From: Luteibaculum oceani
Lineage (GTDB): Bacteria > Bacteroidota > Bacteroidia > Flavobacteriales_D > Luteibaculaceae
Assembly (NCBI RefSeq): GCF_007995015.1
Contig: NZ_VORB01000001.1
Span: forward strand, 1 to 64,000
Direction: 5' to 3'
Length of the DNA stretch: 64,000 nucleotides
Program-made: the position numbers and the translations under genes
Part shown: positions 19,801 to 26,555 of the stretch, one piece after another
How positions within the stretch are numbered: position 1 is the stretch's first letter
Layout of the letters: each line of letters opens with the position of its first letter
The notes under the pieces: generated by a model
Database searches by the model: none
Seen by the model: the letters and a program-made list of their open reading frames with translations, nothing else
Told to the model about the DNA's origin: nothing

Positions 19801-21016
19801 TATCAGGATCCTGCGAAATATCCGCATATATGCTGTTGTGGTTATTGTATGGGTGACGCCCTGGGTCGTTATCTGTAAAGGTAAAGGGAGGATTATAATT
19901 TGGAGTCTGGTATGCCTGATCTTCCCCTAAATCGGAAATGGCTACAATATTCCTAGTATCCTCAGTGGTATTATTGTAATTGGTTACCCAAACCTCTATC
20001 CTCGTAATGTTTATACCCGAATTCACATTCGGTAGACTCGCCAGCGCCTTGTCGTACTGATTCCTAAAGTAGTTCGATAGAAAGAAGTGCTTGTTCGCTT
20101 CGTACTCGTCTGCCTTTATTTCAAATTTGGAAGTTTGAGCTCCTCCCGAAACTTCAATTTCAGATCTTTTTCCCTTTTGTTGGGAGAAAACAGTGGTGGC
20201 TGTTAATCTTCCAAATTGGAGCTGCGTTTTAATACCAAATAAACTCTGGCTACCGGTAATAAGGCTATTGTTAAGCGGAAGGGAAACGTTACCTGCCTCA
20301 ATTTTCTTTATAATATCGTCTTCTTCACCCGAGTAATCCAATTTCATTTGGTTATCGAATTCAAAAGTCGCTTCGGTGTTGTAGTTGGTTCCTAATTTTA
20401 ATTTTTCCCCAATTTGCCCAACTACGTTAAGGTTAATGCGCTGATTAAATTCTGGGGTAATTATCCTTCTTTGTCTTTCGGCAAGGGCTGGATTTTCAGT
20501 TCGGCTTACATTAACTCCAAAATCCACCTCGAGTTGTCCTTGAGGCCGGATATCAATACGGTTTCCCCCAAAGATTCTATCAAAGGATTCGCTTTCTACT
20601 TCGAAACCAAACAAAGGTTTCTCGGCTCTTGCGCCCCCTTCAGACCCAAGGGCATCGGCCTGTTGTTTAGATTGCCAGTACTGTTTTATGGATTGCTCTA
20701 GATCGTAGCTTAAATATTCTTCTACAGTAAAGGTGCGAGGATAACGAACATACTTTCCACCTATCATTTTGTACACGGTGTAGCGCCCCGTTTTAGGGTC
20801 GTATTTTACCTGTGTTCCAAAATTGGATGGGTTATTTAGATTAAAAGGAGAGGAATATTCACCTCCAGCTTGAAAATCGTCGCGAAGAGGAAAGGGAAGG
20901 TTTACGCGAGGGGAATCGGCCTGCTGTTGCTGAAATGCAAAAAGGGAGTTTATCCCTATGCAGAACAAAAAAGCCAAAAGACAACAAGACCGAATAAATC
21001 TCAGCGAACTCAACAC
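13814..21016 (-). CDS. sprA: SprA, outer-membrane translocon of the type IX secretion system
   Basis: SprA forms the very large outer-membrane channel through which T9SS substrates leave the cell, and is needed for gliding in Flavobacteria. The 2400 residues are in the usual range. A signal peptide (about 1-28) ends at LFAFQ. Recognised features include the early LSYDLEQSIKQYW region, the repeated SprA blocks with VEVWVTNYNN near 340 and VEVWVNELRLTDF near 1500, and the IPGHSRAIGQGGNAYIDDFE block near 810. The protein ends in beta strands. The start is a GTG at 21016, 3 bases after the ruvA stop, indicating co-transcription with maeB-ruvA. A G8 run at 18119-18126 codes for Gly-Gly and leaves the frame intact. 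Confidence 0.96.
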   Translation of the reverse strand: MLSSLRFIRSCCLLAFLFCIGINSLFAFQQQQADSPRVNLPFPLRDDFQAGGEYSSPFNLNNPSNFGTQVKYDPKTGRYTVYKMIGGKYVRYPRTFTVEEYLSYDLEQSIKQYWQSKQQADALGSEGGARAEKPLFGFEVESESFDRIFGGNRIDIRPQGQLEVDFGVNVSRTENPALAERQRRIITPEFNQRINLNVVGQIGEKLKLGTNYNTEATFEFDNQMKLDYSGEEDDIIKKIEAGNVSLPLNNSLITGSQSLFGIKTQLQFGRLTATTVFSQQKGKRSEIEVSGGAQTSKFEIKADEYEANKHFFLSNYFRNQYDKALASLPNVNSGINITRIEVWVTNYNNTTEDTRNIVAISDLGEDQAYQTPNYNPPFTFTDNDPGRHPYNNHNSIYADISQDPDITGFSNAASALEAKGYVSAVHFEKLESARKLRDSDFSLNPRLGFITLNSQPLNNDEVLAVAFEYTLNGETYQVGQLSTDGVNPPKALLLKLIKPTIINPRIPLWDLMMKNVYSINAYQVNKQDFTLNVLYNSPEIGVNINYLPLKGVEDKPLLQVVGLDRLDAVGASNPDGVFDFVDGAATNGGTINARNGRIYLTSVEPFGEFLEKQLIAAGVPPDTIANVVFKELYDSTVIAAQQIPEKNRFSMAGEYKSASGSEISLNALNIPEGSVVVSAGGVVLKENVDYTVDYNLGRVTIINQGLLESQTPIKISLESNSLFSVQQKTLIGGRFDYRVSKDINIGATILNLSERPITPKVNFGDEPINNTIYGFDVAFQKEAPFLTKLVDGLPFISTKEKSNISFNGEFAQLIPGHSRAIGQGGNAYIDDFEGSQSTIDLRSANGWSLASAPQGQPTLFPNGGKTNNLEYGYDRAQLAWHVIDPLFFRNDNLTPDNIDDDIRSNHFQRQVLEQEVFPNRQLAPQTPANIAVFDLNFFPKERGPYNFNPNLEPDGSLSNPEESWGGIMKRISTSNFEQNNVEFIQFWLMDPFNEDSKNTTGGDLYFNLGNISEDILKDSRKSFENGLPKNPSDIDAQLDTTVWGLIPKKQSIVNAFDNSDNSTKTQDVGMDGLPDLAERTFFKPFLDAIRPRVSPEAYNAIVNDPANDNYHYYRGTDYDDASLDIIERYKRYNGVEGNSPTTQDSPENYPTSATAIPTTEDVNLDNNLSESESYFQYRVSLRPEDMVVGQNFITNVVEAVPELPNGAEKPVKWYQFKVPVRAPEATIGGIQDLRAIRFIRMFMKGWSEQANLRFARLELVRGEWRKYQKALLDPDAPLPAVTSSFDIAAVNIEENSQREPVNYVLPPGIARERDVSTTNARELNEQALVLRSQNLNDGEAKAGFKNTQFDVRQYKKIQMYVHGENISESLPLNYGDITVFVRLGSDFENNYYEYEMPLTPTDISGGIVTDPNRVWPEANNMVIEFEDLQNLKIERNNGGNPAIIEYSKTIGKNRVTIKGNPVLSDVTTLMIGIRNPYREKNIWNNDDGRLRSVEVWVNELRLTDFTNEGGWAAVGRLNADLADFGTVAVAGNISTPGFGSIEKKVNERQQETRKGYDASTNLELGKFLPEESGIKIPMYMGVSEQTVNPRYDPLSPDLEFDQATDGLSKDAKEKRLRRTQTKTIRRSINFTGVRKERTNPEKKPKIYDVENLSLSYAYNETYFRDFNTENKINKTYRGGLTYGFNHIPKSIKPFEKVEWLQEGKYFAPIRDFNFYLSPRNIAFSTTVNRSYTQQVIRSNTEFELPPTPNYTKTFNWNRVYDLKYDLTKSLKLTYNANNEAVIGEPAGRVSKQFEDEYKVFVDSVRASIREFGETTHFTQTVGLNYNIPLSKIPALDWLDANLGYNGTYDWQRAPFSQDSLGHTLQNSNTKSINGQATFARLYNKVKFLRELTAKKNRARRSRSRSSAVSSLNNLNKIQPNKSDTTDKKKKKDPNALNPAEQFLSLLMSAKTATFTYTKNQGMMLPGYAKRTSIMGMDPGFNAPGFGFVFGQQNEDFPFMAAQEGWLVAEPELFQPYTTTENETYNLRLNLEPVKDMRIDLSWNKDLTVSSNGFFRHNGDTNQFGQLLFNPDAWELQSPVEQGSVSMSINMLKTAFTPDDPDNFTNPLFDELLENRREISRRLGEEDDNSSGVLQSGYYDGYSGSSQHVLIPSFMAAYTGKSANSVSLDIFGQTPAPSWNLTYTGLGKVPAMRKLFRNVSVNHAYKASARASYTTNLQSTDNNGNAARSGDNNDFIPERQITTVAIQESLAPLVGFNVSWKNSLSTKLNVNKDRQVALSLTNQQITEVKSLGFDIGIGYRFKDVKFPFQIGNKDLKSDINANAQISIARNVTVIRKINEGVNDPTDGRLSISIRCNADYVVNSQITIRAYYDRSVTKPVLSIPFPTFNTRAGLSFRYSLAP

Positions 21017-21019
21017 CTA

Positions 21020-21598
21020 CTAATACAACATTTTAAGGGCGGCTTTTATTGCACTTTCCACACTTTCGGGTTTGCTTTCCGCCACTTTATCCAACACCTT
21101 TTGCGCTTTGGTTTTATCAAATCCCAAAACTAACAAGCCCGATAACGCTTCATTTATCAAAGTATTGCCCGAAACGGATGAAATTCCACCCATTTCTACG
21201 TCTTTAATTTTATCCTTTAATTCTAAAATTATTCGCTGTGCAGACTTGGCTCCTATTCCCTTGATTTTCTTGAAGGTATTAACATCCTCGGATGCTATGG
21301 CTACTTTAATTTCTTGGGCCGACAAAGATGACAAAATTAGTCGAGCTGTAGAAGCTCCCACCCCAGAGATTCCAATTAACAAGCGGAACATATCCAGCTC
21401 TTCCAAAGTAGAGAACCCAAATAGGCTGTGTGCATCCTCCTTTATTTGAAGGTGGGTATAAATTCTGTATTTCCCGCTTTCTGGAATATCCTGAAAAGTA
21501 TTCAGGGAAATATGAATCCAATACCCCACACCATTTACATCGAGTAATAAATGGGTTGGAGATTTCTCTTCTATGGTACCTTGTAAAAAATGTATCAT
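21020..21598 (-). CDS. ruvA: Holliday junction branch-migration protein RuvA
   Basis: RuvA binds four-way junctions and loads the RuvB motor. The 192 residues show an N-terminal OB-fold (MIHFLQGTIEEKSPTHLLLD), two helix-hairpin-helix motifs (LIGISGVGASTARLIL and FKKIKGIGAKSAQRIILEL) and the C-terminal RuvB-binding domain (about 145-192). It is placed 1 base after maeB and 3 bases before sprA. Its partner ruvB is in this window too, but 11 kb away at 32482-33504, so the two are not in one operon. Confidence 0.95.
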   Translation of the reverse strand: MIHFLQGTIEEKSPTHLLLDVNGVGYWIHISLNTFQDIPESGKYRIYTHLQIKEDAHSLFGFSTLEELDMFRLLIGISGVGASTARLILSSLSAQEIKVAIASEDVNTFKKIKGIGAKSAQRIILELKDKIKDVEMGGISSVSGNTLINEALSGLLVLGFDKTKAQKVLDKVAESKPESVESAIKAALKMLY

Positions 21599-21599
21599 C

Positions 21600-23870
21600 C
21601 TATTTCCGGGTTTCGCAGTCTAAAACAGCGATGGCTGCCATGTTAATTATTTCCTTTACCGAACAACCCAGGGTTAATACATGGAAAGGTTTATTCATTC
21701 CCATTAGCACAGGGCCAAGTGTTTCTGCACCTCCCATTTCATCCATTAATTTATAGGCAATATTTCCTGCAGATAAATTGGGGAAAATCAAGGTATTCGT
21801 TCTTTGGTCTAAAAGTTTTGAGAAGGGGAATTTCTCATTCATCAAATCATTGTTGATGGCAAAATTCGCCTGGATTTCCCCATCCACAATTAAATCTGGG
21901 TGCTCTTCTTGAAGTATTTTATTCGCTGCACGCATTTTTTCGGCGTCGGGACCAGGTGCCGAACCGAAATTGGAATACGAAAGCAATGCAATGCGAGGCT
22001 CTATACCGAATTTCTTAACCGTTTTAGCCGTTAACAGCGTAATCTCTACAATCTCCTCAACAGTTGGATTTAAGTTTACCGTAGTATCCGCGAAAAAGTA
22101 GGGTCTGTCTTTGGTAAGCATTACATACATTCCCGCCACTTTTTTAATTCCCGGCTCGGTTCCCACACATCTCAGTGCAGGACGCAATACCTCTCCATAA
22201 GAGCGGGTAATTCCACTTAAAAAGGCATCCGCCTTACCCGTCTCTACCAGCATAGATCCAAAATAATTTCGCTCGCGCATCATTTTTTCGGCTTCCCAAA
22301 GGGTTACCCCTTTGCGCTGACGCTTGGCAAAGTATTTCTTACCAAAATCCTTTCTCAACTCCGCAGCCGAATCATCACGTGGATCCATTATTTCACATCC
22401 GGATAAATCCAGATGATGCTCCTGTTCTAAAGATCTAATCTCATCTTCCTTACCCAATAAAATAGGTATGGCTAAATTTTCCTCAACACATTGTTGGGCT
22501 GCCTTTAGAATGTAGTAGTTATCGGCCTCTGCAAAAACTAAGCGCTTCTTTTTAATTTGCTTAGCATTCTCAAAAATATTTCTGGTAAAGCGCTTTTCTA
22601 AACCTAAGCGCGACATCAATTTTTTCTCGTAGGCTTTCCAGTCGGTAATGGGGTGTTTAGCAACTCCCGAATCCATTGCCGCCTTTGCTACAGCCATAGA
22701 TACCTCAGTTATTAATCTAGGATCTAGAGGTTTAGGAATTATGCTTTCTCTACCGAAGGTTAGGGTTTTTAATCCATAGGCTTGTGCCACCTCATCGGGA
22801 ACCGTCTTTTTTGCCAGCTTTGCCAGAGCGTGTACGGCAGCCAATTTCATTTCCTCATTAATATCGGTAGCCCTTACATCTAGCGCACCTCTGAATATGT
22901 ATGGAAACCCAAGTACGTTATTAACCTGGTTGGGATGATCGCTTCGACCCGTTGCCATAATCACATCTGGCCGTGTTTCTATGGCTGTTTGGTATGGAAT
23001 TTCGGGATCGGGATTAGCACAGGCAAAAACAATTGGGTTCTTGGCCATGCTTTTTAGCATTTCAGGAGTAACGATATTCCCAATACTCAATCCCAAAAAC
23101 ACATCTGCACCTTTCATGGCATCAGCTAAATCCTCATAGCTATTTGGATTAGCAAATTGTCTTTTTCTTTCGTCGAGATCATCTCTATCGGTGGTTATTG
23201 CGCCTTTGGAGTCGAACATAACTATGTGCTCTTGCTTTACTCCCAGGGCTTGGTACAATTTTCCACAGGAAATAGCTGCAGCTCCTGCACCGGAAACCAC
23301 CACTCTAACTTCCTCTATTTTTTTCTCTGCTAGTTCAAGTGCATTTAATAATGCTGCTGCCGAGATAATGGCTGTACCGTGTTGGTCGTCGTGCATAATT
23401 GGAATATCCAATTCCGCTTTTAAACGACGTTCTATTTCAAAAGCTTCTGGAGCCTTAATGTCCTCTAAATTTATTCCCCCAAAAGTTGGAGCGATAGCCT
23501 TAACAGCATTAACAAAACCGTCTATATCTGTAGCATCAACCTCTATATCAAAAACGTCTATATCAGAAAAGACCTTAAACAAAAGTCCCTTTCCTTCCAT
23601 TACTGGCTTAGATGCCTCAGGCCCAATATTCCCCAATCCGAGGACTGCAGTACCATTAGAAATTACTGCAACTAAATTCCCTTTTCCAGTGTAGTTATAG
23701 ACTTTATCGGTGTCTTCTGCAATTACTTTACAGGGCTCTGCCACCCCAGGAGAATAGGCTAATGATAAATCACGTTGTGTTTGATAGGGTTTGGTTGGAA
23801 CCACTTCTATTTTACCGGGCTTTCCCTTTTCGTGGTAATCCAGTGCTTCCTGACGCTTTGATTTAGCCAT
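21600..23870 (-). CDS. maeB: NADP-dependent malic enzyme fused to a phosphotransacetylase-like domain
   Basis: Decarboxylates malate to pyruvate, giving NADPH. The 756 residues match the MaeB hybrid type: a malic enzyme half (about 1-430) with YSPGVAEPC, DIDVFDIEVDATDIDGF, IMHDDQHGTAI and the NADP-binding VVSGAGAAAISCGKLYQ, then a phosphate acetyltransferase-like half (about 435-756) with FLSGITRSYGEVLRPALR and NLNPTVEEIVEITLLTA. In E. coli the second half regulates the enzyme through acetyl-CoA rather than acting as a transferase; the same is assumed here. It is first in a run with ruvA and sprA, and has its own -7 element, facing that of cobB. Confidence 0.95.
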   Translation of the reverse strand: MAKSKRQEALDYHEKGKPGKIEVVPTKPYQTQRDLSLAYSPGVAEPCKVIAEDTDKVYNYTGKGNLVAVISNGTAVLGLGNIGPEASKPVMEGKGLLFKVFSDIDVFDIEVDATDIDGFVNAVKAIAPTFGGINLEDIKAPEAFEIERRLKAELDIPIMHDDQHGTAIISAAALLNALELAEKKIEEVRVVVSGAGAAAISCGKLYQALGVKQEHIVMFDSKGAITTDRDDLDERKRQFANPNSYEDLADAMKGADVFLGLSIGNIVTPEMLKSMAKNPIVFACANPDPEIPYQTAIETRPDVIMATGRSDHPNQVNNVLGFPYIFRGALDVRATDINEEMKLAAVHALAKLAKKTVPDEVAQAYGLKTLTFGRESIIPKPLDPRLITEVSMAVAKAAMDSGVAKHPITDWKAYEKKLMSRLGLEKRFTRNIFENAKQIKKKRLVFAEADNYYILKAAQQCVEENLAIPILLGKEDEIRSLEQEHHLDLSGCEIMDPRDDSAAELRKDFGKKYFAKRQRKGVTLWEAEKMMRERNYFGSMLVETGKADAFLSGITRSYGEVLRPALRCVGTEPGIKKVAGMYVMLTKDRPYFFADTTVNLNPTVEEIVEITLLTAKTVKKFGIEPRIALLSYSNFGSAPGPDAEKMRAANKILQEEHPDLIVDGEIQANFAINNDLMNEKFPFSKLLDQRTNTLIFPNLSAGNIAYKLMDEMGGAETLGPVLMGMNKPFHVLTLGCSVKEIINMAAIAVLDCETRK

Positions 23871-23875
23871 AAACT

Positions 23876-23883
23876 TATATTTG
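23876..23883 (+). promoter_or_regulatory. Predicted -7 element of the sirtuin gene
   Basis: The plus strand reads TATATTTG, a TAnnTTTG match 37 bases before the preferred ATG at 23921. It lies 4 bases from an opposing element for maeB, so the two promoters overlap. Confidence 0.5.
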
Positions 23884-23886
23884 GCG

Positions 23887-23894
23887 CAAAGGTA
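23887..23894 (-). promoter_or_regulatory. Predicted -7 element of the maeB-ruvA-sprA run
   Basis: The minus strand reads TACCTTTG, a TAnnTTTG match 16 bases before the maeB ATG. It faces the cobB element at 23876-23883. Confidence 0.5.
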
Positions 23895-23920
23895 ATAGAA
23901 CCATTAAAGTGGACTACCCC

Positions 23921-24625
23921 ATGAGCAAAAAGAAACTCGCCGTATTAACTGGAGCTGGAATTAGCGCCGAAAGCGGATTAAAGACCTTTAGAGATGGCGA
24001 TGGCCTTTGGGAAAATCACTCTGTTTACGATGTGGCTACCCCAGAAGCATGGCAGCGAAATCCGAATCTTGTATTACGTTTTTATGAGGCGCGTTGGAAG
24101 CAAATGAAAACAGTGCAGCCCAATGCCGCCCACCAGGGTTTAAAAACGTTGGAAACTGATTTTCAAGTAGAAATTATCACCCAAAATATAGACGACCTTC
24201 ATGAGCGTGCCAGCAGTAACCACATCCTTCACCTACACGGTGAAATAAACAAGGTTTGCTCGGATAAAAACCCCTTTAAGCCATTGAAATTACCCAACCC
24301 CGAAAAATACATAACACTTGATGACAGGGCAGCGGACGGAGGAAAATTAAGACCATATGTAGTTTGGTTTGGAGAACCCGTTCCCGCAATGGAACAAGCT
24401 GCAGAAATCGTTATTTCGGCCGACGCATTAGTGATTATTGGGACAAGCCTACAAGTATATCCAGCCGCTGGCCTTGTTAACTATTTACATCCTTCCAAAC
24501 CCATTTTTATTTTAGACCCCAACCCCATGGCCGAATTATCGGTTGCAAACCCCATATACAGCATAGCCAAAAAAGCGGGTGAAGCTTTTGAGGAACTTAA
24601 AACACTAATTGATAGAAATTTATGA
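23921..24625 (+). CDS. cobB: Sirtuin, class III-like NAD-dependent protein deacylase lacking the zinc cysteines
   Basis: Removes acyl groups from lysine using NAD. The 234 residues show GAGISAESGLKTFRDGDGLW, TQNIDDLHERA and the catalytic His106 in HLHGE. Tyr55 and Arg58 form the YxxR motif that in class III sirtuins such as CobB and SIRT5 favours succinyl or malonyl lysine, so acidic acyl groups are likely substrates. Only one cysteine (Cys113) is present where four zinc ligands usually sit, so the zinc module is replaced by a zinc-free loop, as in several Bacteroidota relatives. I prefer the ATG at 23921 over the GTG four codons earlier. The next gene overlaps by 4 bases. Confidence 0.92.
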   Translation: MSKKKLAVLTGAGISAESGLKTFRDGDGLWENHSVYDVATPEAWQRNPNLVLRFYEARWKQMKTVQPNAAHQGLKTLETDFQVEIITQNIDDLHERASSNHILHLHGEINKVCSDKNPFKPLKLPNPEKYITLDDRAADGGKLRPYVVWFGEPVPAMEQAAEIVISADALVIIGTSLQVYPAAGLVNYLHPSKPIFILDPNPMAELSVANPIYSIAKKAGEAFEELKTLIDRNL

Positions 24626-25230
24626 TTAGAATCCTAACAACAGCTACTTTACTTCTCTTAACTGGGGTAATATTTGGACAGAAATATAGGTTTACACCAG
24701 AATTTAGCTTTGGCCTAGTCGCTGCTCAAGTAGATGGAGATGCCATTGGCGGATACGACAAACCTGGTTTAGCAATTAGTTATGGTGTTAATAAATTATT
24801 GGACCGCAAGTGGAATTTCAATTTTGCCCTACAATTTGCCCAGAAGGGGAGTCTAAAAAGACCAAATACTCAGCAGGGAGATTATACTAAATACGGCATA
24901 AACACCATGTATATTGAAAGTCCGTTTCGTATAGAATACCTAGCTAAACCTTTATCCATCTTTATTGGAAGCAGTATTGGCGGTTTAATTTATGCCAGAG
25001 AGTACGACCAAAATGGTACAATAGATGGCAATCCAGAATTTAACCGAATTGAATTGGCTGGGTTTATGGGAATTAAATACTTTTTCAATCGAAAACTATT
25101 TGTTGAGCTCAGCGCAGGTAATTCGTTGCTCCCCATACGAAACTTTAGGGATGGCCCCTCTTGGTTTAGAAATAACGGACAATACAACCGATGGCTGCTT
25201 AGCAAAATAGGATTCAATATTCGCCGTTAG
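24622..25230 (+). CDS. Small outer-membrane beta-barrel protein (PorT-like pattern)
   Basis: The 202-residue protein has a signal peptide (about 1-19, ending IFGQ) and alternating strands: SFGLVAAQVDGDAIGGYDKPG, then FALQFAQKGSLK, IESPFRIEYL, and a final FNIRR. This is the layout of small eight-stranded barrels often called PorT-family or outer membrane beta-barrel proteins in Bacteroidota. The start ATG overlaps the cobB stop (ATGA), so expression follows cobB. A direct functional tie to the deacylase is not apparent. Confidence 0.7.
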   Translation: MIRILTTATLLLLTGVIFGQKYRFTPEFSFGLVAAQVDGDAIGGYDKPGLAISYGVNKLLDRKWNFNFALQFAQKGSLKRPNTQQGDYTKYGINTMYIESPFRIEYLAKPLSIFIGSSIGGLIYAREYDQNGTIDGNPEFNRIELAGFMGIKYFFNRKLFVELSAGNSLLPIRNFRDGPSWFRNNGQYNRWLLSKIGFNIRR

Positions 25231-25255
25231 CTAATTGAAACCAGATTAATAAGAC

Positions 25256-25444
25256 ATGTTAGATTTAATTAAAAAAGTGCTCCAACAGGTAAGCTTCGAT
25301 CCAAAGCTATTTGAAAAAGAGCTTAAAAAAGGAATAAGCCGATTGAAGCAAAAAAATGAGATTCAACAATTGCGGCAATGGTGCCACGAAAAATTTCACC
25401 ATCAATACGGTGGGATAATTAACAACTGCTTTGCCCTAGGGTAA
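25256..25444 (+). CDS. Conserved-looking 62-residue soluble protein
   Basis: A basic, helical protein with no signal peptide, of the pattern VLQQVSFDPKLFEKELKKGI then LRQWCHEKFHHQYGG. It recalls short uncharacterised proteins of Flavobacteria with a (V/A)SFD--LFEKEL--A core; I cannot give a function. It is 25 bases after the barrel gene and directly before a strong terminator, so it looks like the last gene of the cobB transcript. Confidence 0.6.
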   Translation: MLDLIKKVLQQVSFDPKLFEKELKKGISRLKQKNEIQQLRQWCHEKFHHQYGGIINNCFALG

Positions 25445-25446
25445 AT

Positions 25447-25481
25447 AAAAAAGGGGATGATCGCTGATCATCCCCTTTTTT
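25447..25481. terminator. Strong bidirectional terminator
   Basis: A perfect 16-bp stem (25447-25462 with 25466-25481) with a GCT loop, A-run on one side and T-run on the other. It ends the plus-strand cobB run and the convergent minus-strand T9SS cargo gene. Confidence 0.93.
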
Positions 25482-25499
25482 ATTTCAGTAATGGCTTTA

Positions 25500-26201
25500 T
25501 TAGAAAATAGAAACCTTGCTAATGTTTAGCACTTCACCATTCTCATTTAATAGGTTCACTAAGTGAATTCCTTTTGTAAATCTTTGTGTTGGTACAATTA
25601 GAACTCCATCGTCTAAACGTACATCATCCATAAATACAACCTTACCAGTTATATCTCTAATTTCAATGCTTCCTGCACCTTCTAAGTTAGAAAGCGCAAG
25701 TGTAAGCTGCTCATTTGCTGCGCTATAGGCTACTTTCACCTGGTTTTTAGCAAGTTCTTTAATTCCTACTGTAGCTTCGGTTGCATCAAAAATGATAGTT
25801 AACCTCTGGTTATCCGACGTGTCATTTGCATTAGTAAATATATAGTCGATTTCGGTAACACCTGGTCTTTCTTCGGGGTTGTAATAAGCAGTAAAGGTTT
25901 CATCAACTCCCTGTGGATCAATAATAACACTAGCCTCTGGGTTACTTTGGTTAGCGTTGGCTGGGTAACAATTAACCCCCCAACAGAAATAATTAATACT
26001 TCCAAATACCTCTTTAACCAACTCTCTTCTCATGTCAACTTCAGCGGTGTTATTTGCATCGTTATATACTTTAACGTAAACACCTCTTTCGTATTCAGTG
26101 TAACCCATTTTAACGGTTACTTCTGTTTTTTCTAAACGTATTTGAGAAAATGAGGTAAGGGTAATTGCTAAGGATACTAGTAAAAGGGTAAAGTGTTTCA
26201 T
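25500..26201 (-). CDS. Secreted protein with type IX sorting domain
   Basis: The 233 residues begin with a signal peptide (1-19, ending SFSQ). The middle part contains FCWGVNCYPANANQSNPEA and a beta-sandwich-like stretch, a pattern seen in small uncharacterised Bacteroidota exported proteins. The last ~70 residues look like a type A T9SS tail: LEGAGSIEIRDITGKVVFMDD, then FTKGIHLVNLLNENGEVL and KVSIF. It is therefore probably exported through SprA. It has its own -7 element and terminator. Specific function unknown. Confidence 0.8.
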   Translation of the reverse strand: MKHFTLLLVSLAITLTSFSQIRLEKTEVTVKMGYTEYERGVYVKVYNDANNTAEVDMRRELVKEVFGSINYFCWGVNCYPANANQSNPEASVIIDPQGVDETFTAYYNPEERPGVTEIDYIFTNANDTSDNQRLTIIFDATEATVGIKELAKNQVKVAYSAANEQLTLALSNLEGAGSIEIRDITGKVVFMDDVRLDDGVLIVPTQRFTKGIHLVNLLNENGEVLNISKVSIF

Positions 26202-26555
26202 ACTCCTGTTTGTTTTATTTGAGATTCAAAATTATAGAAATAATGGGCTTTTGCGGATGGTTTTGAGTGTTCAGAATAATCTACCAAAACGGTGGTGTTT
26301 ACAATTTTGAGGTAGAAAAATTATTCCAAATTTAATTTGGAGATTATAATTGAAATTCCCGCAATTCATTGTTGACAAAGGAATTAAAGATTTCTTTACC
26401 TAGGGTTAAATTTTCGACGAACGGGAGCTAACCGTCAGTCAGCGGCCTAAACCTTCTCTATAAAACACCAAGAATTGTACTAATCTTTCCAATTAGATGA
26501 TTTGGCAAAACCCTTTAGTTGCCGCAATTTAGTGTCGCAAAAAATTAAAGATCCT
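26202..26555. other. 354-base intergenic region between divergent T9SS cargo genes
   Basis: It holds the minus-strand -7 element at 26227-26234. On the plus strand I find no TAnnTTTG match before the ATG at 26556, though a TTGACA sequence (about 26371-26376) is present. No RNA gene or repeat was recognised. Confidence 0.5.
26227..26234 (-). promoter_or_regulatory. Predicted -7 element of the minus-strand T9SS cargo gene
   Basis: The minus strand reads TAATTTTG, a TAnnTTTG match 25 bases before the ATG at 26201. Confidence 0.45.

Noticed and set aside
26502-26555. Upstream start for the Omp28-like T9SS cargo
   Set aside because: The extra 18 residues would bury the signal peptide; the ATG at 26556 gives a standard one.
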